Shown here piece by piece: positions 44,967 through 53,973 of a stretch of DNA of 64,000 nucleotides. Both the position numbers and the translations under genes were made by a program. The DNA lies in NCBI GenBank assembly GCA_023228875.1, contig JALOAG010000001.1, positions 590,296 through 654,295 on the forward strand, written 5' to 3'. Origin of the DNA: Bacteroidia bacterium. GTDB lineage: Bacteria > Bacteroidota > Bacteroidia > NS11-12g > UBA955. Under the pieces are notes generated by a model, which had not been told where the DNA came from, did not search any database, and worked only from the letters and a program-made list of their open reading frames with translations. The stretch's first letter is position 1. The number at the start of each line of letters is the position of its first letter.

Positions 44967-45840
44967 CTTATCTTTCTTTTTGTCTTGTTGCTGTCTTTTA
45001 TCTGCGTGTAAAAAAAGAGAGGCTGAAGTTCCATCTTATTTACATATAGACATGTTTACTTTTACGACAAACGTACAAGCACAGGGTAATCCTTCTGCAA
45101 ATATTACGGATGGACATGTTTATGTCAATAGTAAATATCTGGGTGCATTTGAATTACCCATTACTATACCTGTATTGGCTCAGGGTGTATGTAATGTAAC
45201 CGTCATACCCGGTATTAGAGAAAATGGTTCTGCTGTTAACCGTAAATCTGTGAAGATTCTGAAAGGATTTGAAGTTCAAGTGAACTTGCAGTCCAATGAA
45301 ATCGATACAATTCAGCCTACGACTACCTATAGGGATAATGTTGTTTTTGCATGGATAGAAGATTTTGAGATTGGTACTTTTTCAACCGAATCTTCAACCA
45401 AAAACACTACAGCGGACTCGGTGATTATTATTGACAGTAGTAATGTGAATGCATTTAAAAGTCCTTTTTCAAAATATTCAGCTATGGTTAGTATTCAAGC
45501 GAGAGATACTCAAATTTTCTTTGAACAGCATAGTAAAGAAAAATTTATTGTGCCAAACAAAAGTGCTGACGTGTATTTAGAGTTAGATTATAAGACCAAT
45601 ATTGAGCTTCAGATTGGGTTTTATGCAGACAAACCGACCATGTATGAACAGATTCCGTTCATTTATTTGTCGCCAACCACAGAATGGAAGAAGATATATT
45701 TGAATTTGTCTATCGAAACATCGGTATTAGATGCCAATACCCCCATTCAAATTTTTTATGGATTTTTAAAAGCACAAGGTAATAAAACCCTTGCTCCCGA
45801 AGTTTATCTTGATAATATTAAACTGAGTTATTTAAATTGA
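44896..45840 (+). CDS. Uncharacterised lipoprotein
   Basis: A 314-residue product with a long basic N-region, hydrophobic core and lipobox LLSAC (Cys 38). The mature part is beta-rich and contains NITDGHVYVNSKYLGAFELP, a pattern of carboxypeptidase-regulatory-like or PEGA-type surface proteins, followed by a jelly-roll-like C-terminal half with LELDYKTN and EVYLDNIKLSYLN. I do not recognise a named family. The start overlaps the preceding gene by 71 bases, a large overlap; a later non-ATG start inside the N-region is possible. Its stop overlaps the sugar transferase start by four bases. Confidence 0.7.
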   Translation: MNLLKYRFCARKFFLNPTSFRLANLSFFLSCCCLLSACKKREAEVPSYLHIDMFTFTTNVQAQGNPSANITDGHVYVNSKYLGAFELPITIPVLAQGVCNVTVIPGIRENGSAVNRKSVKILKGFEVQVNLQSNEIDTIQPTTTYRDNVVFAWIEDFEIGTFSTESSTKNTTADSVIIIDSSNVNAFKSPFSKYSAMVSIQARDTQIFFEQHSKEKFIVPNKSADVYLELDYKTNIELQIGFYADKPTMYEQIPFIYLSPTTEWKKIYLNLSIETSVLDANTPIQIFYGFLKAQGNKTLAPEVYLDNIKLSYLN

Positions 45841-47252
45841 ATAAGTCCTTACGAATATGCTTGTATGTGTTGTTTGATTGGCTATCCGCGTCAATTGCAT
45901 GGGTCATGGTGTTTCTTGTGAGAAAAGAATTTATTGAATCTCAAAGACACGGCTATCATATCCCTTTTGAATTTGATGCTAAGCTTGTGCTTGGCTTGGT
46001 TCTTATCCCGATTTTTTGGCTTATATTATATTGGTTCTTTGGGTTTTATAGGCATATTTTCAGACGTTCTCGACTGAAAGAATTAGGTCAAACGTTTTTT
46101 ACAACAATTCTTGGTACCATAGTAATATTCTTTGCATTGATGTTAGATGATACGGTTGTAAATTATAAGAGTTACTATATCAGCTATTCGGTACTGTTTG
46201 CTTCACAATTTTTATTGACTTATTTCTTCCGCTTTTTATTATCAAGCTATACCAACAAACAACTTAATAGTGGAAGATGGGGTTTTAATACGTTGTTGGT
46301 TGGTGGAGGCGAAAAAGCACTCATGCTCTATAAACAGTTGTCGGAGTCTAGAAAGTCAGAAGGATATAAATTTGTGGGAATATGCACCAACGGGGTTATA
46401 ATAGATGAAGTGAAGCAACTTGGATTGCAATCGTTGGGGTCGTATGAAAATATTCATCAAATTGTTCAAGAACATAATATTGAGGAAGTAATTCTTGCTT
46501 TTGAAAGTTCTGAAATTTCAAAAATCAACAAAGTGATTTCTGCTATTGATCAAGAAAATGTTTTTTTAAAAATACCTCCGGATGATTATCACATTTTGTC
46601 CGGTATGGTGAAGATGAATAATATACTGGGAACTGTATTAATTGAGTTGGATTTTGCAGTGATGAAGCCGTGGGAGAAAAACTTAAAAAGGATTTTTGAT
46701 ATTCTGTTTTCTTCAATTGCTTTGTTAATAGCATCTCCATTTTTATTCATGATTGCCTTGATTGTTAAATTAGGGTCAAAAGGTCCCATCTTTTTTATGC
46801 AAGAACGCTTGGGGTATCAAGGGAAGTCGTTTAAGATTATTAAATTTAGAACAATGGTGGCAGATGCAGAGAAAAATGGACCCCAGCTAAGCAGTGATCA
46901 TGACCCGAGAATTACGAAGTTTGGAAGGTTTTTGCGAAAGACCCGGATAGATGAATTCCCTCAATTTATCAATGTGATTTTAGGTGAAATGTCGATTGTG
47001 GGACCTCGTCCGGAACGTGATTTTTATGCCCGACAAATCAAGCAATACGCACCACACTATGACCGCCTTTATCTTGTAAAACCCGGAATTACTTCTTGGG
47101 GGCAAGTTAAATTTGGATATGCTGAAAACGTTGAGCAAATGGTTCAACGCTCCTATTATGATTTGTTGTATATTGAGAACTATTCTTTTGCCTTAGACCT
47201 TAAGATTCTAATCTATACTGTTCTTATCATGGTTCAAGGAAGGGGTAAGTAG
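45837..47252 (+). CDS. Polyprenyl-phosphate glycosyl-1-phosphate transferase (exopolysaccharide initiation)
   Basis: A 471-residue inner-membrane enzyme of the WbaP/WcaJ class, which moves a sugar 1-phosphate to undecaprenyl phosphate and begins a surface polysaccharide. Four N-terminal membrane segments (to about residue 135), a CoA-binding-like Rossmann domain (TLLVGGGEKALMLY, about 152-165), a membrane re-entrant helix near 284-310 and the catalytic domain with FKIIKFRTM (332-340), the Asp/Glu-rich loop, TRIDEFPQ and GPRPERD are all present. TTG start inside the four-base overlap with the lipoprotein gene. The sugar is unknown. Confidence 0.92.
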   Translation: MNKSLRICLYVLFDWLSASIAWVMVFLVRKEFIESQRHGYHIPFEFDAKLVLGLVLIPIFWLILYWFFGFYRHIFRRSRLKELGQTFFTTILGTIVIFFALMLDDTVVNYKSYYISYSVLFASQFLLTYFFRFLLSSYTNKQLNSGRWGFNTLLVGGGEKALMLYKQLSESRKSEGYKFVGICTNGVIIDEVKQLGLQSLGSYENIHQIVQEHNIEEVILAFESSEISKINKVISAIDQENVFLKIPPDDYHILSGMVKMNNILGTVLIELDFAVMKPWEKNLKRIFDILFSSIALLIASPFLFMIALIVKLGSKGPIFFMQERLGYQGKSFKIIKFRTMVADAEKNGPQLSSDHDPRITKFGRFLRKTRIDEFPQFINVILGEMSIVGPRPERDFYARQIKQYAPHYDRLYLVKPGITSWGQVKFGYAENVEQMVQRSYYDLLYIENYSFALDLKILIYTVLIMVQGRGK

Positions 47253-47324
47253 ATAATTTATTGATTTCATACATTCGGCAGTGGAAATTGTAAGATATAG
47301 TTATAATTTCGCAACCCGACATCT

Positions 47325-48407
47325 ATGATAAACACAACACAAAACAACGCTCAAAAGGTTCATAATTTCTATGCAGGACCTTCAATTCTATTTCCTCAAA
47401 CTGTTGAGGAATCTATCAATGCTATTCAGAATTTTGCCGGTACGGGGCTGTCGATACTTGAAATATCTCACAGAAGTAAAGAGTTTGTTGAGGTAATGGA
47501 AAAGGCAAGGCAAATTGTAAAGGATTTGCTGAATGTGCCTGAAGGATATCATATACTCTATCTTGGAGGAGGAGCCAGCACCCAGTTTATGATGACTGCA
47601 TACAATCTGCTTGAGAAAAAAGCTGCTTATTTAGAAACAGGAAAATGGGCTGCAAATGCAATTAAAGAAGCAAAGGTGTTTGGTGAAGTGGTGTTGGCTG
47701 CAAGTTCAGCTGACAAAAATTATAACTATATTCCTAAGGAAATCAATATTCCTACTGATGCTGACTATTTCCACTATACGTCCAATAACACCATTTACGG
47801 CACTCAAATCAGACATGAATTAAGTAGTCCGGTTCCAATGATTTGTGATATGTCTTCCGACATCATGAGTCATAGAGTAGATGTGTCAAAATTTGCACTC
47901 ATTTATGCAGGTGCTCAAAAGAATATGGGACCTGCAGGGGCTACGGTAGTGATTGTAAGAGAAGATGTATTGGGGAAAGTGAGCAGGAAAATCCCTACGA
48001 TAATGAATTATGCTACTCATATTAAAAAAGACAGTATGTTCAATACACCTCCTGTTTTCCCTGTTTTTGCAATCTTAAAAAACCTTGAATATGTTAAACA
48101 AGTAGGAGGAGTGGATGAAATGCAAAGAAGAGCAAAAGAGAGAGCAGATTTATTGTATGCCGAAATTGATAGAAATCCTTTATTCAGGGCTTTTGTACCC
48201 GCTCATGAAGACCGTTCACAAATGAATGTGTCTTTCTTTATGCAAGATGAATCGTTGAATGAGAAGTTTTTGAACGCTTGCAAAGAAGCAAAGATTATGG
48301 GTATAAAAGGTTATAGAGACTTAGGTGGATTCAGAGCTTCCTTATATAATGCTTTGCCTTTGGAAAGTGTGAAAGCATTGGTAAACGTGATGCAAACTTT
48401 TAACTAA
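47325..48407 (+). CDS. serC: Phosphoserine aminotransferase
   Basis: A 360-residue PLP enzyme of the phosphorylated serine pathway (3-phosphohydroxypyruvate to phosphoserine). NFYAGPS at residues 14-20, GGGASTQF near 81-88 and the Schiff-base lysine in AGAQKNMGPAG (Lys 199) define it. It is first in serC-serA-DUF1015, with gaps of 18 and 6 bases. Only a weak promoter-like TAATTTCG is visible upstream. Confidence 0.96.
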   Translation: MINTTQNNAQKVHNFYAGPSILFPQTVEESINAIQNFAGTGLSILEISHRSKEFVEVMEKARQIVKDLLNVPEGYHILYLGGGASTQFMMTAYNLLEKKAAYLETGKWAANAIKEAKVFGEVVLAASSADKNYNYIPKEINIPTDADYFHYTSNNTIYGTQIRHELSSPVPMICDMSSDIMSHRVDVSKFALIYAGAQKNMGPAGATVVIVREDVLGKVSRKIPTIMNYATHIKKDSMFNTPPVFPVFAILKNLEYVKQVGGVDEMQRRAKERADLLYAEIDRNPLFRAFVPAHEDRSQMNVSFFMQDESLNEKFLNACKEAKIMGIKGYRDLGGFRASLYNALPLESVKALVNVMQTFN

Positions 48408-48425
48408 AATAGAGAGAAGAATAGG

Positions 48426-49376
48426 ATGAGAATATTAGCAAATGATGGAATAGATACAGCTGGAAAGGAATTGCTCGAACAAGCCGGTTTCACAGTTGAT
48501 ACAAATAAGATTGCTCAAGATGAATTAGTTTCTAAGATTTCAGGCTATGATGTAATCATTGTCAGAAGTGCTACCACTGTAACACGTGAAATTATTGAAG
48601 CAAGTAATTTGAAAGTAATTGGCAGAGCCGGTGTTGGTACAGATAATATTGATAAAGTAGCAGCTAAAGAAAAAGGCATTGAGGTTGTCAATACTCCCGC
48701 AGCTTCATCATTGTCTGTGGCAGAACTTGTTTTTGCTCATTTATTTGGTTTGGTTAGGTTTCTCCAAAAATCAAATAGAAGGATGCCGGTTGAAGGAATG
48801 TCTAAATTTAATCAACTTAAAAAAGAATATGCAGCCGGTACAGAACTTAGAGGGAAGGTGATGGGAATCATTGGTTTTGGCAGAATCGGACAAGAAACCG
48901 CTAAAGTTGCTTTAGGGGTGGGAATGAAGGTGTTGGCTTTTGACCCTTTTGTAAAAAATATTAACTTGAAGTTTGCTTTTCACCCTGATATGAATTTGCC
49001 TCAGTTGGATGTTCCAATCGAGACTGTAAGTATGGAAGAAGTTTTAAAAAATGCAGATTTTATCTCCTTACATGTTCCCAAACTTGACAAGCCTGCAATT
49101 GGCGAGCACGAAATTGCTTTGATGAAACAAGGTGCCGGTATTGTTAATTGTGCAAGAGGTGGGGTAGTGGATGAAAAAGCATTGGTTCAAGCGCTGAACA
49201 GTGGTAAAATTGCCTTTGCCGGTGTAGATGTTTTTGAACATGAACCTCCAATTGATGATGTCTTACTCAAAAATGAAAATGTTTCTTTAACTCCTCATTG
49301 TGGAGCTTCAACAGCTGAAGCACAAGAACGTATTGGAATTGAGTTAGCAGAAAAAATAATCAACTACTTAAAATAA
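48426..49376 (+). CDS. serA: D-3-phosphoglycerate dehydrogenase
   Basis: A 316-residue NAD-dependent dehydrogenase that catalyses the first step of serine synthesis. The nucleotide-binding motif GIIGFGRIGQETAKVA, the catalytic Arg in VNCARGGVVDE, the Glu in VDVFEHEPP and the His in TPHCGASTAEAQ are visible. This is the short form without the C-terminal ACT domain, so serine feedback inhibition through ACT is not expected. Middle gene of the serine operon. Confidence 0.94.
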   Translation: MRILANDGIDTAGKELLEQAGFTVDTNKIAQDELVSKISGYDVIIVRSATTVTREIIEASNLKVIGRAGVGTDNIDKVAAKEKGIEVVNTPAASSLSVAELVFAHLFGLVRFLQKSNRRMPVEGMSKFNQLKKEYAAGTELRGKVMGIIGFGRIGQETAKVALGVGMKVLAFDPFVKNINLKFAFHPDMNLPQLDVPIETVSMEEVLKNADFISLHVPKLDKPAIGEHEIALMKQGAGIVNCARGGVVDEKALVQALNSGKIAFAGVDVFEHEPPIDDVLLKNENVSLTPHCGASTAEAQERIGIELAEKIINYLK

Positions 49377-49382
49377 CTCATT

Positions 49383-50588
49383 TTGCCTAAGATAGCACCC
49401 TTTAGAGCCACTCTACCTGCGGAAGGACTTGAAAGTCAAGTTGTGATTGACTCAAATGTTAGCCTTAGCAAGGATGAACTTTTTCTTAAACTGGAAGAAA
49501 ATCCGTTTTCTTACTATCATATTTTTAAACCCCAAACACACTTTGGAGATGAAAGCACGCTCGAGCAGGCTTATGCTTTTGGTCGGAATTATTTTAAACA
49601 ACTGAAAGAACAGGGAGTATTAGTCAAAGAAAAAGATCCTGCGCTTTATGTATATCAAATTATCACTACCGAACATAACTCTTTCTTAGGTCTGATTTCT
49701 ACCGTAGATATCAATGACTACGAACATGGTGCGATTAAGAAGCATGAAAATACGCTCACTGAAAAACAACATAAACTTTTTAAGCATATAGAAATTACCG
49801 GCTTTATAGGAGAGCCGGTTCTGTTGGCATATCCTTCAAGTGGAGCTATCAATAAAATTTTACATTCTTATATTGAAACCCGACCGGATAAAGCATTTGA
49901 ATATAATGAGAATCGCCATAAGCTGTGGAAAATTCAAGAGCTTAGTCAAATTGAAACATTGATTCAGGAGTTTGCAAAAGTGGAGGCATTTTATATTGCA
50001 GACGGACACCACAGAACTGCATCTGTATATCAGTTTGTCAAAGAGAAAGGATTACCTCCTTTTAATATGTTGACCTACCTTGTTTCTGATGAACAGCTAA
50101 AAATTTATCCTTTTTACCGTTTGTTTACAGGGCAATCAATGATAGACTTTCAAGATGTTCTTGAAAAATTGAAGGTGAATTTTGATATTTCAGAATCTGC
50201 AGAAAAGGACAAACTTGCAGCTGATGAGTTTCTAATGATTATGCATGATAAGACTCTCAAACTAAAGTTGAAATCGGAATTTGACTTGGACGCAATGCGT
50301 ATTTCTGAGAGGTTGAATGTTTCATTATTAGAGGAATTAATTCTAAAACCTATTTTTCATGTACAAGACAGCAGAGATGACAAGCGATTGACTTTCCTTT
50401 CAGGTAAAGTAAGTTTGAAAGAAGTGGAAGCAAAGGTGCAGCGGGGAGATGTAACTGTGGCATTTGCAATGGCTCCCATTTCTGCGGAAGATATTTTTGA
50501 GGTGTCTGACAAAAATTTGACAATGCCGCCCAAGTCCACATATATTGAACCTAAATTGCTTTCAGGAAGTGTAATTTTAGAGTTCTAA
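49383..50588 (+). CDS. DUF1015 family protein
   Basis: A 401-residue cytoplasmic protein of the DUF1015 family, whose members are often adjacent to serA and serC. IAPFRATLP near the start and the conserved YIADGHHRTASVYQF (about residues 201-215) are family signatures. A kinase-like role on serine has been reported for relatives of this family in archaea; whether it applies here is not known. It starts with TTG, six bases after serA. A bidirectional terminator follows. Confidence 0.85.
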   Translation: MPKIAPFRATLPAEGLESQVVIDSNVSLSKDELFLKLEENPFSYYHIFKPQTHFGDESTLEQAYAFGRNYFKQLKEQGVLVKEKDPALYVYQIITTEHNSFLGLISTVDINDYEHGAIKKHENTLTEKQHKLFKHIEITGFIGEPVLLAYPSSGAINKILHSYIETRPDKAFEYNENRHKLWKIQELSQIETLIQEFAKVEAFYIADGHHRTASVYQFVKEKGLPPFNMLTYLVSDEQLKIYPFYRLFTGQSMIDFQDVLEKLKVNFDISESAEKDKLAADEFLMIMHDKTLKLKLKSEFDLDAMRISERLNVSLLEELILKPIFHVQDSRDDKRLTFLSGKVSLKEVEAKVQRGDVTVAFAMAPISAEDIFEVSDKNLTMPPKSTYIEPKLLSGSVILEF

Positions 50589-50607
50589 TACTAAAAAAAG
50601 TATTTAT

Positions 50608-50641
50608 AAAAAAACCTGCTTAGTTTTAAGCAGGTTTTTTT
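50608..50641. terminator. Bidirectional terminator between DUF1015 and hppD genes
   Basis: A 15-base-pair perfect stem (seven A, CCTGCTTA; TAAGCAGG, seven T) with loop GTTT. It serves both convergent genes. Confidence 0.94.
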
Positions 50642-50655
50642 GTGTTTATCAATCA

Positions 50656-51759
50656 TTACAGATTGCCTCTTCTTTCTTGTTCTCTTTCAATAGACTCAAA
50701 TAGGGCTTTGAAATTTCCCTTGCCAAACGATTTGGCACCTTTACGTTGAATTATTTCATAAAACAATGTTGGTCTATCTTCAACAGGTTTGGTAAAGATT
50801 TGAAGCAAATACCCCTCGTCATCTCTATCTACTAAGATTCCTAATTGTCTCAATGGTTCAATGTCTTCGTCAATTTTGCCTACACGTGCAATAAGTTCAT
50901 CGTAGTAGCTACCGGGAACGGTTAGAAATTCTACACCTCTATTTTTTAAATCAGTTACGGTTTTAACAATGTCGTGTGTTGCTAAAGCTACGTGTTGTAC
51001 GCCCTCTCCATGATAAAAATCTAAATACTCCTCAACTTGGGATTTCTTTTTTCCTTCGGCAGGTTCGTTGATTGGAAACTTTACATAACCGTTTCCATTG
51101 CTCATTACTTTGCTCATCAAAGCAGAATATTCAGTTGAAATATCTTTGTCATCAAATGATAAAATATTTTTGAAACCCATTACTTCTTCATAAAATTTCA
51201 CCCAAACATTCATTTGATTCCATCCCACATTGCCCACACAATGGTCAACATAAAGTAATCCGGTTGGGGTAGGATTATAGTCTGACTCCCATTTTACAAA
51301 TCCGGGCATGAAAGGTCCGTTGTAATTTTTGCGTTCAACAAAAATGTGTACAGTTTCGCCATAAGTGTGTATGCCGGAACGTACTACTTCTCCGAACTCG
51401 TCTTTTGAAGATTCAGGTGCCATATATGATTTAGCTCCTCTTTTTGTGGTTTCTTCCCAAGATTTACGTGCATCATCAACCCATAACGCAAGCACTTTCA
51501 CTCCATCGCCATGTTGTTTAATATGTTCAGAAATAGGGTGCTCCGGATGAAGTGGAGTGGTTAATACAAAGCGAATTTTATCCTGTTTTAATACATAACT
51601 CACCCTGTCTTTTACTCCTGTTTCAGGTCCGCAATAAGCAACTCCCTGAAACCCAAATGCTGTCTTATAGTAATGAGCAGCTTGTTTAGCATTGCCTACA
51701 TAAAACTCAACGTAATCTGTGCCGTTGATTGGTAAAAAATCCTTATTTTGTTCTGTCAT
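50656..51759 (-). CDS. hppD: 4-Hydroxyphenylpyruvate dioxygenase
   Basis: A 367-residue Fe(II) enzyme that converts 4-hydroxyphenylpyruvate to homogentisate in tyrosine breakdown. The two-domain vicinal-oxygen-chelate fold has the iron ligands His 173 (YVDHCVGNV), His 256 (VQHVALAT) and Glu 335 (FYEIIQRKG). The C-terminal helix KGNFKALFESIEREQ closes the active site as in the family. No other tyrosine-pathway gene is next to it. It has a consensus promoter and a strong terminator, so it is monocistronic. Confidence 0.96.
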   Translation of the reverse strand: MTEQNKDFLPINGTDYVEFYVGNAKQAAHYYKTAFGFQGVAYCGPETGVKDRVSYVLKQDKIRFVLTTPLHPEHPISEHIKQHGDGVKVLALWVDDARKSWEETTKRGAKSYMAPESSKDEFGEVVRSGIHTYGETVHIFVERKNYNGPFMPGFVKWESDYNPTPTGLLYVDHCVGNVGWNQMNVWVKFYEEVMGFKNILSFDDKDISTEYSALMSKVMSNGNGYVKFPINEPAEGKKKSQVEEYLDFYHGEGVQHVALATHDIVKTVTDLKNRGVEFLTVPGSYYDELIARVGKIDEDIEPLRQLGILVDRDDEGYLLQIFTKPVEDRPTLFYEIIQRKGAKSFGKGNFKALFESIEREQERRGNL

Positions 51760-51781
51760 AACGCTTTAAAATTGTCTTGTG

Positions 51782-51811
51782 CAAATGTAGTATTTTGATA
51801 TTGCTTTCAAA
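51782..51811 (-). promoter_or_regulatory. Promoter of hppD
   Basis: On the minus strand, TTTG (51808-51811), an 18-base spacer and TACATTTG (51782-51789). Confidence 0.75.
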
Positions 51812-51999
51812 GTAACAAGCAGAAAAGTATTCGTTCGGATTGGCTAAATGAATGTTGGAATATTTAAATATCTGATTTATAATTTTCCAATACATGATGA
51901 TTTGTAGCTCGATGATTGATTGTAAAATTCATTTAGTCGAAATATTTTCTATTTTGGAAACTATTTGCGTTGTCAAAGTTTCTTGGAGTGATATTGAGT

Positions 52000-52007
52000 T
52001 ATATTTG
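52000..52007 (+). promoter_or_regulatory. -7 element of the TetR-efflux operon
   Basis: TATATTTG immediately followed by GCGCCCCGAAAAA and the ATG at 52020, predicting a leader of about 6-8 bases. An upstream ATG at 51894 in the same frame is therefore not the start. The gap 51760-52019 has no gene; a TetR operator is likely here but no clear palindrome was found. Confidence 0.65.
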
Positions 52008-52019
52008 CGCCCCGAAAAA

Positions 52020-52637
52020 ATGGCGATGGAAGACACCAAAGAAAATATACTTATCCAAGCAGAAAAAATGTTTAATCGCTCCGGTATTAAAGAGGTAAGC
52101 ATGGATAGTGTAGCATCTGAACTCTCTGTTTCTAAAAAGACTCTTTATCAGTATTTTGAAAGTAAATCGGATTTAATCAACCAAGTATTAAAACGAAGGG
52201 CAATCAGGGTGCGAGAATATATTTTGAAAATTCAAAATGAGAATCAGAACGCTATTGAAGAGATTATGACACATTTTTTTAAAATGGTCAACCGTCTTCG
52301 CGATACCAAACCTACTCTGCTGTATGATTTGAAAAAATATTATTTTGACTTATACCAATCTTTTAATGAGTCAATAGAGAAGTTTATAGAAGAGGAGTTT
52401 GTGCGCAACATGAAAAAGGGGATTGATGAAGGACTTTATAGGGCTGAGTTGAATATCAGACTGGTATGTAAACTTCATTTTAATTCAATTGAATTTATGT
52501 CAAACCCTATTGCTATTCAAGCCGAAAACAAAGCTGAAAAACGTTTTTCGGAATTATTGATGTATCACATGAGAGCTGTATGTACATCAAAAGGAATCAA
52601 AGAATTAGAAAACTTACTTAACAAAAATGAGAAATAA
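52020..52637 (+). CDS. TetR-family transcriptional regulator
   Basis: A 205-residue repressor. The helix-turn-helix occupies about residues 8-52, with MFNRSGIKEVSMDSVASELSVSKKTLYQYFESK (read as GIKEVSMDSVASEL and VSKKTLYQYF) typical of TetR. The C-terminal ligand domain is unremarkable. As first gene of the efflux operon it probably represses its own promoter and is relieved by a pump substrate. Its end overlaps the TolC gene by 11 bases. Confidence 0.92.
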   Translation: MAMEDTKENILIQAEKMFNRSGIKEVSMDSVASELSVSKKTLYQYFESKSDLINQVLKRRAIRVREYILKIQNENQNAIEEIMTHFFKMVNRLRDTKPTLLYDLKKYYFDLYQSFNESIEKFIEEEFVRNMKKGIDEGLYRAELNIRLVCKLHFNSIEFMSNPIAIQAENKAEKRFSELLMYHMRAVCTSKGIKELENLLNKNEK

Positions 52638-53949
52638 ACTATCTGCAACCCTAATTTGCCTAAGTTTAGCGTTGCAGGCAAAAGCCGCTGACACACTCAA
52701 ACTCACGCTCAGCGGGGCAATTCAGTATGCGTTGGAACATAACGAACAAATACAAGCGAGCCAACTGGATATTACCAAAGCCAATTATAGAATCAAAGAG
52801 ATTACAGCTTCTGGATTTCCCCAACTCAATGGCAGTGCAGATTTTAGAGATAATGTAAAATTGCCCGTATTTGTATTCCCTGACCCAATGACCGGAGAAC
52901 AAAAACCGATTAAAGTGGGAACAAGGTATCAAGTAACCGGAGGATTACAGCTCAATCAACTCATTTTTGACGGAAGCTATTTTGTAGGGTTAAAAGCTGC
53001 AAAAGAATATAAAGCCTTGGCTATACGAACACATCAGAAAAATGAACAAGATTTGAAAGTAAATGTGGCTAAAGCATATTTTCTGGCTTTAATCAGCAAG
53101 GAGAATCTGACTTTACTTGACGAAAATCTCAAAACACTGTCACAAACCTTAACTGAAACTGAGGCAATGTACAAAGAAGGGTTTGTGGAAAGTCTTGAAG
53201 TAGAACGTCTGAAGCTCACTGTTTCTAATCTGCAAGTACAAAAAATTAAGTTGCAAAACGCTGCTGAAATTACACTCAATTTACTCAAAACATATTTAGG
53301 CTTAGAATTAGATATGCCTCTTGTTTTGGAAGAGAATTTAGAAGCTCTATATGCCAAATATTTACAAGAAGGAAAGGTGCTTGGAGTAGGTAATGTGAAT
53401 AACCGCCTTGAATTAAAAATACTTGAAACCCAAAAGTCATTATACAAGCTCGATGTTAGCAAACACAAAGTACAATATTATCCTTCTATTAGAGGGTTCG
53501 CAAACTATCAAGAGCAGTTTTATGGCAGCAAACTCACCTTTGATCCTTGGTTAAATACGTTTTTGTATGGGGTTACCATTCAAGTTCCTATTTTCTCCAG
53601 CGGAATGAAGATACACCAAACACGTCAGGCAAAAATTACCTTACAACAAGCTGAATTGAACTACAACTATACCGCAAACATGCTCAAAATGGAACGAGTG
53701 AAGGCAGAAAAGGAATACAATATTTCTTTGTCAATGTTGGAAATTCAAAAAGCCAATTTTGAATTAGCTAAAAAAATCAATGAAACCACCCTTAAAAAAT
53801 ACCAAGAAGGCGTGGGGTCTAACTTAGAGGTGGTTACAGCAAACCAAGATTTAAAAAATGCCCAAACCAATTATTTAGAAGCCATTTACGAAGTGCTTAC
53901 AAATCGTCTTAACTTAATAATCGCAAACGGAGACAATGTCTCATTTTAA
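52627..53949 (+). CDS. TolC-family outer membrane efflux protein
   Basis: A 440-residue outer-membrane channel protein. The signal peptide ends near residue 20 (LQAKAAD). Two OEP repeats are rich in heptad-like helices, with LKLTLSGAIQYALEHNEQIQASQLD at the start (as LTLSGAIQYALEHN) and VGSNLEVVTANQDLKNAQTNYLEAIYE near the end (as GSNLEVVTANQDL). It forms the exit duct for the downstream adaptor and pump. Confidence 0.92.
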   Translation: MRNKLSATLICLSLALQAKAADTLKLTLSGAIQYALEHNEQIQASQLDITKANYRIKEITASGFPQLNGSADFRDNVKLPVFVFPDPMTGEQKPIKVGTRYQVTGGLQLNQLIFDGSYFVGLKAAKEYKALAIRTHQKNEQDLKVNVAKAYFLALISKENLTLLDENLKTLSQTLTETEAMYKEGFVESLEVERLKLTVSNLQVQKIKLQNAAEITLNLLKTYLGLELDMPLVLEENLEALYAKYLQEGKVLGVGNVNNRLELKILETQKSLYKLDVSKHKVQYYPSIRGFANYQEQFYGSKLTFDPWLNTFLYGVTIQVPIFSSGMKIHQTRQAKITLQQAELNYNYTANMLKMERVKAEKEYNISLSMLEIQKANFELAKKINETTLKKYQEGVGSNLEVVTANQDLKNAQTNYLEAIYEVLTNRLNLIIANGDNVSF

Positions 53950-53973
53950 AACACAAATTCAACTTAATAACCC

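Noticed and set aside
51894..52019. 42-residue N-terminal extension of the TetR regulator
   Set aside because: The extension is upstream of the -7 box at 52000-52007 and does not resemble any part of TetR; the ATG at 52020 gives the normal start.
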